Shown here piece by piece: positions 1-4,465 of a stretch of DNA of 7,754 nt. The DNA comes from Alistipes sp. UBA928 (lineage in GTDB: Bacteria > Bacteroidota > Bacteroidia > Bacteroidales > Rikenellaceae): the NCBI GenBank assembly GCA_002293665.1, contig DBDQ01000009.1:1-7754 (forward strand). Direction: 5' to 3'. A program made the translations under genes and the position numbers. The notes under the pieces are model-generated. The model saw only the letters and a list, made by a program, of their open reading frames with translations, was not told the DNA's origin and ran no database searches. The first letter of the stretch is position 1, and each line of letters starts with the position of its first letter.

Positions 1-996
1 ATAACCGGTGGGGCCGGATTCATCGGCAGCCACGTTGTGCGGCATTTTGTGGAGCATTATCCGCACTACTCGATCGTGAATCTCGACGCGCTGACCTATG
101 CGGGAAATCTTGCGGGGTTGGCCGATCTCGAGGGACGCTCGAACTATACCTTTGTAAAAGGCGACATCTGCGATGCTGAGCTCGTGGGTCGCCTTTTTGA
201 TTTGCATGACATCGACGGGGTGATACATCTTGCCGCCGAGAGTCATGTCGACCGCAGTATCGGCGCTCCGACTGTATTTGCCCACACCAATGTGATCGGC
301 ACGCTGACTCTGCTGGAGGCGGCTCGGGCACATTGGGGCGGCGAGTGGACGGGCAAGAAGTTTTATCAAATCTCGACGGATGAGGTTTACGGTGCCTTGG
401 GGAAAGAGGGGCTCTTCACCGAGACTTCGCGTTATGATCCACATTCGCCTTATTCTGCTTCGAAAGCCGCGGCCGATCATTTTGTGAGGGCCTATGGCGA
501 CACCTATGGCATGCCCGTGGTGATCTCGAACTGCACCAACAATTATGGCCCGGGACAATATCCCGAAAAACTGATCCCTCTGATGATCTCGAATATCGTT
601 GCTCGGAAACCCTTGCCGGTTTATGGCGACGGGTCGAATGTGAGGGACTGGATTTGGGTGGGCGATCATGTCGATGCTATCGACACGGTGTTCCATCGGG
701 GTGTTCCCGGGGAGACCTATATTGCAGGCGGGGGCAACGAGCTGCGTAACATAGATCTTGTGCGAACGCTGATCCGTCTCGTCGATGCAGCTCTGGGCCG
801 TCCGAAGGGCGCGAGCGATAATCTGATAACTTATGTGAAGGATCGTGCAGGCCATGATTTCCGTTACGCGGCCGACATCTCGAAGATCGCCCGTGAGCTC
901 GGTTGGCGTCCACAGGTCGATTTCGAGGAGGGCCTTCGGAGAACCGTCGAGTGGTACACCCAAAACCTGCAAAAAAACGATGGGGCACAAGGATAA
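1..996 (+). CDS. rfbB: dTDP-glucose 4,6-dehydratase, 5' end missing
   Basis: This enzyme converts dTDP-D-glucose to dTDP-4-keto-6-deoxy-D-glucose using bound NAD, the first committed step to dTDP-deoxysugars, in the cytoplasm. The frame is open from base 1, so the start lies upstream; about 5-8 residues are probably missing, because the visible protein begins inside the Rossmann glycine motif (ITGGAGFIGS, visible residues 1-10). Other short-chain dehydrogenase landmarks are present: the TDE catalytic triplet at 126-128, the YxxxK pair at Y151/K155, NNYGPGQYPEKLIP near 180-193, and a C-terminal DRAGHD segment typical of RmlB. The visible 331 codons fit the usual 340-380 residue family length. 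The GTG at 37 is internal to the Rossmann motif and is not the start. The 3' end overlaps the wzz start by 17 bases. Codon use is clearly different from the genes downstream (Tyr mostly TAT, Ile mostly ATC). Identification is firm; it probably supplies the intermediate for the fdt-type genes that follow. Confidence 0.95.
   Translation: MTGGAGFIGSHVVRHFVEHYPHYSIVNLDALTYAGNLAGLADLEGRSNYTFVKGDICDAELVGRLFDLHDIDGVIHLAAESHVDRSIGAPTVFAHTNVIGTLTLLEAARAHWGGEWTGKKFYQISTDEVYGALGKEGLFTETSRYDPHSPYSASKAAADHFVRAYGDTYGMPVVISNCTNNYGPGQYPEKLIPLMISNIVARKPLPVYGDGSNVRDWIWVGDHVDAIDTVFHRGVPGETYIAGGGNELRNIDLVRTLIRLVDAALGRPKGASDNLITYVKDRAGHDFRYAADISKIARELGWRPQVDFEEGLRRTVEWYTQNLQKNDGAQG
971..979 (+). promoter_or_regulatory. 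A-rich leader before the wzz start
   Basis: Seven consecutive A residues (971-977) end two bases before the chosen wzz ATG at 980. No Shine-Dalgarno motif is present here. Bacteroidota commonly start translation without one and favour A-rich leaders, so this tract may support initiation at 980. It also codes for the Gln-Lys-Asn near the RmlB C terminus, so its role as a signal is inference only. Confidence 0.35.
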
Positions 997-2062
997 GGAT
1001 AAAAAGAGGCAGGAGGAGATCGACCTCGTCGAGTTGTGGCACACGCTGTGGAGCCGCCGCCGGTTTATCCTCAAAGTGACGGGTGTGGTGGCCGCACTCG
1101 GACTATTCTTCGCGCTGTTCGGCGAGGTGAAGTATACCGCCGGTTCTGTTGTGGTGCCCCAGATTGGCAAAACCACCTCGGGCGGAAATCTTCAGGGGCT
1201 GGCGGCGTTGGCGGGTATAAACATAGGATCGGCCGAGCAGAGCGATCTGATTTCGCCGCTGATCTACCCGATGGTGGTGGCGAGCGTGCCGTTTCAGAAG
1301 GAACTGATGTACACGCCGGTAACGGTCGAGGGACACGCCGGGCAAGTGACGCTGATAGACTACTTCACCGTGCGCGATTACCGCAGTTTCTCGCTATTTC
1401 CATTCCTGCGAAAGTACACTCTCGGTTTGCCGGTCATCATAATGAAGGCACTGCGGGGAGAAAGTGCGGCGTCGGCGGAAAGTGTGCCGGGAGATATGGT
1501 GACGCTCACCGCCGACGAGTACGAATGCCAGGAGATACTCACCCGGCTCGTTACGGTGACGGTGAACGAAAAGAACGGCTACATAACCCTCACCGCCACG
1601 ATGCCGCAGGCGCGCATGGCAGCCGAGGTGGCCGTGCGGGCGCAGGAACTGTTGCAGAACTACATCACCCGTTTCAAGTTGCAGAAGGCGCAGGCAAACC
1701 TCGACTTCATAGAGGCGCGCTACAACGAGGTGATGGCCGATTTCGAGGCCGCACAAAACGCTTTGGCTGCGTTTCAGGACGCGAACCGGTACCTCAGTTC
1801 GGCGGTGGCGCGGAGCCGCGAAACATCGCTTGAGAATGAATACGACCTAGCCTTCTCCATCTACTCCGAACTTGCGAGACAGCTCGAACAGGCCGAGATA
1901 AAGGTCAAGGAGGACACTCCGGTGTTCACCGTCGTCGAGCCGGTGACGGTGCCCATCAGGAGATCGGCCCCGCGCAGGACGATGATCCTCATAGTGAGCG
2001 TGCTGGCGGGACTGCTGGCCGGTGCGGGGATTGTATTCGCAAAAAACTATCTGACACTCTGA
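980..2062 (+). CDS. wzz: Wzz-type polysaccharide chain-length regulator
   Basis: The predicted 360-residue inner-membrane protein belongs to the polysaccharide co-polymerase (Wzz/FepE/Etk) superfamily, which controls the length of O-antigen or capsule made by the Wzy polymerase. The layout is typical. A charged cytoplasmic N terminus ends in the LVELWHTLWSRRR segment, and a first membrane helix lies near 29-48. A large periplasmic part follows, with a long Ala/Gln/Glu-rich coiled coil at about 210-310. A Pro-containing stretch (VVEPVTVPIRR) precedes a second helix near 335-354. There is no C-terminal tyrosine-kinase domain, so it resembles Wzz of LPS systems rather than Wzc. The LAALAGINIG and ISPLIYPMVVASVPFQ segments look like those of Bacteroidales Wzz proteins as I remember them. 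The frame stays open upstream to 845 inside rfbB, but ATG 980 gives a normal N terminus just before the membrane helix. The next gene starts two bases after the stop. Confidence 0.88.
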   Translation: MGHKDKDKKRQEEIDLVELWHTLWSRRRFILKVTGVVAALGLFFALFGEVKYTAGSVVVPQIGKTTSGGNLQGLAALAGINIGSAEQSDLISPLIYPMVVASVPFQKELMYTPVTVEGHAGQVTLIDYFTVRDYRSFSLFPFLRKYTLGLPVIIMKALRGESAASAESVPGDMVTLTADEYECQEILTRLVTVTVNEKNGYITLTATMPQARMAAEVAVRAQELLQNYITRFKLQKAQANLDFIEARYNEVMADFEAAQNALAAFQDANRYLSSAVARSRETSLENEYDLAFSIYSELARQLEQAEIKVKEDTPVFTVVEPVTVPIRRSAPRRTMILIVSVLAGLLAGAGIVFAKNYLTL

Positions 2063-2064
2063 AG

Positions 2065-2463
2065 ATGAAAACGACCGACCTGCCGAAAATAGTCGACCCG
2101 CGGGGCAACCTCTCGTTTATCGAGGGCGATCGCCACGTGCCATTTGCCATTCGCCGCGTCTATTGGGTGTACGACGTGCCGGGCGGAGAGGTTCGCGGCG
2201 GCCATGCCTACCGCCGCAACGAGGAGTTCGTGGTGGCGCTGTCGGGAAGTTTCGACGTGGTGTTGGACGACGGTACCGGGCGGTGCGAGACATTTTCGCT
2301 CAACCGGTCGTACAACGGCCTCGCGATCGGCCGGATGATGTGGCGGCAGTTGGAGAATTTTTCGACCAACGCCCTCGCGCTGGTGCTCGCCTCGGAGCCC
2401 TACGATGCCGGGGATTACATACGCGACTACGAAGAGTTCACGAAACTTGCTGCGAAGCGATGA
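2065..2463 (+). CDS. FdtA/QdtA-type cupin (WxcM-like), first copy, altered active site
   Basis: A 132-residue single-domain cupin of the WxcM C-terminal/FdtA family, whose known members are sugar-nucleotide 3,4-ketoisomerases acting on dTDP-4-keto-6-deoxyglucose. Family signatures are clear: DPRGNL near residues 11-16, RVYWVYDVPGGEVRG at 31-45, SLNRSY, and the C-terminal DYIRDYEEF. Two departures are visible against the neighbouring paralogue. The metal-free HxH pair of the family reads H47-A-Y49 here, so the second His is Tyr. The later segment that reads YYGLHIPPGIW in the second copy is YNGLAIGRMMW, losing the paired prolines and a Tyr. It starts two bases after the wzz stop and overlaps the second copy by ATGA. 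It could be a ketoisomerase with changed specificity, a structural partner of the second copy, or a pseudoenzyme; the sequence alone does not decide. Family membership is firm, activity is uncertain. Confidence 0.85.
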   Translation: MKTTDLPKIVDPRGNLSFIEGDRHVPFAIRRVYWVYDVPGGEVRGGHAYRRNEEFVVALSGSFDVVLDDGTGRCETFSLNRSYNGLAIGRMMWRQLENFSTNALALVLASEPYDAGDYIRDYEEFTKLAAKR

Positions 2464-2864
2464 AAGTCTGGGATTGCACTATAGTGGAACTGCCGCGAAT
2501 CGGGGTGGAGGGGCGCGGAAACCTCACTCCGGTGTACGGTGCCTGGAGTGTGCCTTTCGAGATCGCGCGCGTGTTCTGGCTCTACGACATTCCGGGAGGC
2601 GAGAGTCGCGGCGCCCATGCCCACAGGGAATGCCACCAGTTTTTGGTCGCGGCCCACGGGGCGTTCGAGGTGGCGCTCGACGACGGGGTCAACCGCCGAA
2701 CCGTGTCGCTCAACCGCCCCTACTACGGGTTGCACATACCTCCCGGGATATGGGCCGCCGAGCAGGGCTTTTCGAGCGGCGCGATCTGCCTCGTGCTCAC
2801 CTCGCATCTCTTCGACGAGAGCGACTACATAAGGGATTACAACGAGTTTTTGGCAAGCAGGTAA
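2460..2864 (+). CDS. fdtA: dTDP-4-keto-6-deoxyglucose 3,4-ketoisomerase (FdtA/QdtA type), second copy
   Basis: A 134-residue cupin predicted to move the keto group of dTDP-4-keto-6-deoxyglucose from C4 to C3, giving the substrate for the aminotransferase encoded at 3362-4465. It keeps the family features: GRGNLTP at 18-24, RVFWLYDIPGGESRG at 37-51, the intact H53-A-H55 pair that corresponds to the catalytic His pair studied in FdtA, the LNRPYYGLHIPPGIW strand, and the closing SDYIRDYNEF. By eye nearly half the aligned positions match the first copy, so the two are ancient tandem paralogues, not a recent duplication. The start is fixed by the ATGA overlap with the previous stop. FdtA and QdtA differ in the C4 stereochemistry of the product (galacto or gluco), which I cannot read from sequence; the symbol marks the family only. 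Confidence 0.85.
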   Translation: MKVWDCTIVELPRIGVEGRGNLTPVYGAWSVPFEIARVFWLYDIPGGESRGAHAHRECHQFLVAAHGAFEVALDDGVNRRTVSLNRPYYGLHIPPGIWAAEQGFSSGAICLVLTSHLFDESDYIRDYNEFLASR

Positions 2865-2867
2865 ACG

Positions 2868-3365
2868 ATGAAACGCGAGAAGATGAACAGAATACATCCG
2901 ACCTCCGACGTGCAGTCGGATAATATTGGCTCCGGGACGACAGTGTGGCAATATTGTGTAATACTGCCCGGTGCGCGCATCGGCAACGACTGCAATATCT
3001 GCGCGGGAGTACTCATCGAGAACGACGTGACGGTGGGCGACCGCGTCACCGTTAAATCGGGCGTGCAATTGTGGGACGGGGTGAGCCTCGGCGACGACGT
3101 GTTCGTGGGACCCGGAGTGGCTTTCACCAACGACCTGTTCCCGCGATCGAAACGCCGCCCGGCGCAGTTTGCCCGCACGGTGGTCGAACGCGGCGCGTCG
3201 ATAGGGGCCAACGCCACCATAGTCGCCGGTCACACAATAGGCGAAGGCGCGATGGTGGGGGCGGGCAGCGTGGTGACCAAAGACATCCCTCCCCACACCG
3301 TGTGGTACGGCAATCCCGCGCGATACCGGGGCAACGTGACCAAAGAAAGAGAGAGATGTCAATGA
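2868..3365 (+). CDS. fdtC: FdtC/WbpD-type sugar-nucleotide N-acyltransferase
   Basis: A 165-residue left-handed beta-helix (hexapeptide-repeat) acyltransferase, predicted to acetylate the 3-amino group of a dTDP-3-amino-3,6-dideoxyhexose with acetyl-CoA. Repeats of the [LIV]-G-x4 type run through most of the chain (for example ARIGND, VTVGDR, VSLGDD, ASIGAN, HTIGEG, AMVGAG). The loop FTNDLFPRS at 86-94 is characteristic of the FdtC/QdtC/WbpD group, and a YGNPAR end-cap lies near the C terminus. The ATG at 2868 gives a three-base gap from the previous stop; a second in-frame ATG at 2883 would start at MNRIHPT, where many relatives begin, so the start is ambiguous by five residues. In Xanthomonas-type WxcM proteins a domain of this kind is fused to an FdtA domain, which supports a shared pathway with the two cupins upstream. 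Acetyl is the usual acyl group; another acyl donor cannot be excluded. Confidence 0.87.
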   Translation: MKREKMNRIHPTSDVQSDNIGSGTTVWQYCVILPGARIGNDCNICAGVLIENDVTVGDRVTVKSGVQLWDGVSLGDDVFVGPGVAFTNDLFPRSKRRPAQFARTVVERGASIGANATIVAGHTIGEGAMVGAGSVVTKDIPPHTVWYGNPARYRGNVTKERERCQ

Positions 3366-4465
3366 TCAAATTTCTTGAGCTGAAAAAGATCACCGACCGG
3401 CGGTCGGACGAGATACACCGGGCCGTGGCGCGCGTCGTCGACAGCGGCTGGTATCTTCAGGGGGTGGAGAACACGGCTTTCGAGCGCCACTATGCCCGGT
3501 ATATCGGCACGCGGCACGCGATAGGGGTGGCGAACGGGCTCGACGCCCTGATCCTCATTCTGCGTGCGTGGATCGAGACAGGGCGCATGGCCCCCGGCGA
3601 CGAGGTGATAGTGCCGGCCAACACATACATAGCATCCATCATAGCCATCACCGAAAACGGCCTGAAACCCGTGTTGGTCGAGCCCGACCCCGTGACGTGG
3701 CAGATCGACGACCGGCTCATCGAAGGGGCGATAACTTCGCGCACTCGCGCCGTGATGATAGTGCATCTCTACGGCCGGTGTGCCTACACCGAGCGGATCG
3801 GTGAAATTTGCCGACGGCACGGTCTGCTGCTCGTGGAAGACAACGCCCAGGCCGCCGGGTGCCGCTGGCAGGGTCGCAGGACGGGATCGCTGGGTGCCGC
3901 CGCGGGCCACAGTTTCTACCCCGGCAAAAACCTGGGGGCACTGGGCGACGCCGGGGCTGTCACCACCGACGACGACGAGATGGCCACCGTGGTGCGCTCG
4001 CTCGCCAACTACGGCTCGGCCCGGAAGTATGTCTTCAAGTACGTGGGCCGCAACAGTCGGCTCGACGAGATTCAGGCCGCCGTCTTAGACGTGAAGCTGC
4101 GCCACCTCGACCGCGACAACGAACGCCGCCGACGAGTGGCTCAGGTATACTACGACGGCATCACGAACCCCGAGGTGGTGCTGCCGCCCGTGGCACACGA
4201 TCCCGCGAGCGATATATATCACATATTCGCCGTGCGATGTGCCCGGCGCGACGAGTTGCAGGCCCATCTTGCCTCGCGCGGTGTGCAGACGCTGATCCAC
4301 TACCCTATACCGCCCCACAAGCAGGAGTGCTACTGTGAGTGGAACGGACTGTCGCTGCCCATTACCGAGAGTATCCACGCCGAGGAGCTGTCGCTGCCCA
4401 TGAGCCCCGAGCTGACACGCAAAGAGGCACGGAAGGTGGTGGAGGCGGTCAACGAATTTCGATGA
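3362..4465 (+). CDS. fdtB: PLP-dependent sugar 3-aminotransferase, DegT/DnrJ/EryC1/StrS family (FdtB type)
   Basis: A 367-residue cytoplasmic aminotransferase predicted to convert the dTDP-3-keto-6-deoxyhexose made by the ketoisomerase into the 3-amino sugar, with glutamate as likely donor. Visible landmarks are GWYLQG near the N terminus, the PANTYIASI segment, the EDNAQAAG motif at 159-166 with D160 as the expected PLP ring partner, and SFYPGKNLGALGD with K189 as the Schiff-base lysine. NSRLDEIQAA and LIHYPIPPH, typical of the sugar aminotransferases in this family, follow. The length is normal. ATG 3362 makes an ATGA overlap with the previous stop; ATG 3356 is in frame two codons upstream and also possible. 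The frame is open much further upstream, but that is coding sequence of the acyltransferase read in another frame. Position after fdtA- and fdtC-type genes argues for 3-amination rather than 4-amination. The exact sugar remains undecided. Confidence 0.9.
   Translation: MIKFLELKKITDRRSDEIHRAVARVVDSGWYLQGVENTAFERHYARYIGTRHAIGVANGLDALILILRAWIETGRMAPGDEVIVPANTYIASIIAITENGLKPVLVEPDPVTWQIDDRLIEGAITSRTRAVMIVHLYGRCAYTERIGEICRRHGLLLVEDNAQAAGCRWQGRRTGSLGAAAGHSFYPGKNLGALGDAGAVTTDDDEMATVVRSLANYGSARKYVFKYVGRNSRLDEIQAAVLDVKLRHLDRDNERRRRVAQVYYDGITNPEVVLPPVAHDPASDIYHIFAVRCARRDELQAHLASRGVQTLIHYPIPPHKQECYCEWNGLSLPITESIHAEELSLPMSPELTRKEARKVVEAVNEFR

Noticed and set aside
972..978. A AAA AAC heptamer in the rfbB reading phase, the classic -1 ribosomal slippery sequence, just before the wzz start.
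   Set aside because: A -1 shift would enter the frame that ends near 1080, not the wzz frame, and rfbB ends normally 18 bases later. The tract is better explained as an A-rich leader for wzz plus Gln-Lys-Asn codons.
845..979. Upstream in-frame extension of wzz starting at ATG 845.
   Set aside because: The extra 45 residues overlap conserved RmlB sequence in another frame and have shadow-like composition; ATG 980 gives a normal Wzz N terminus.
2427..3362. Antisense open frame of 311 codons across the second cupin and the acyltransferase.
   Set aside because: The translation shows no family motif, and the + strand carries two clear enzymes with tight junctions here.
4211..4220. Short AT palindrome (gatatatatc) inside the aminotransferase gene, considered as an operator.
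   Set aside because: It lies in the middle of conserved coding sequence (SDIYHIF region) with no promoter or gene start nearby.
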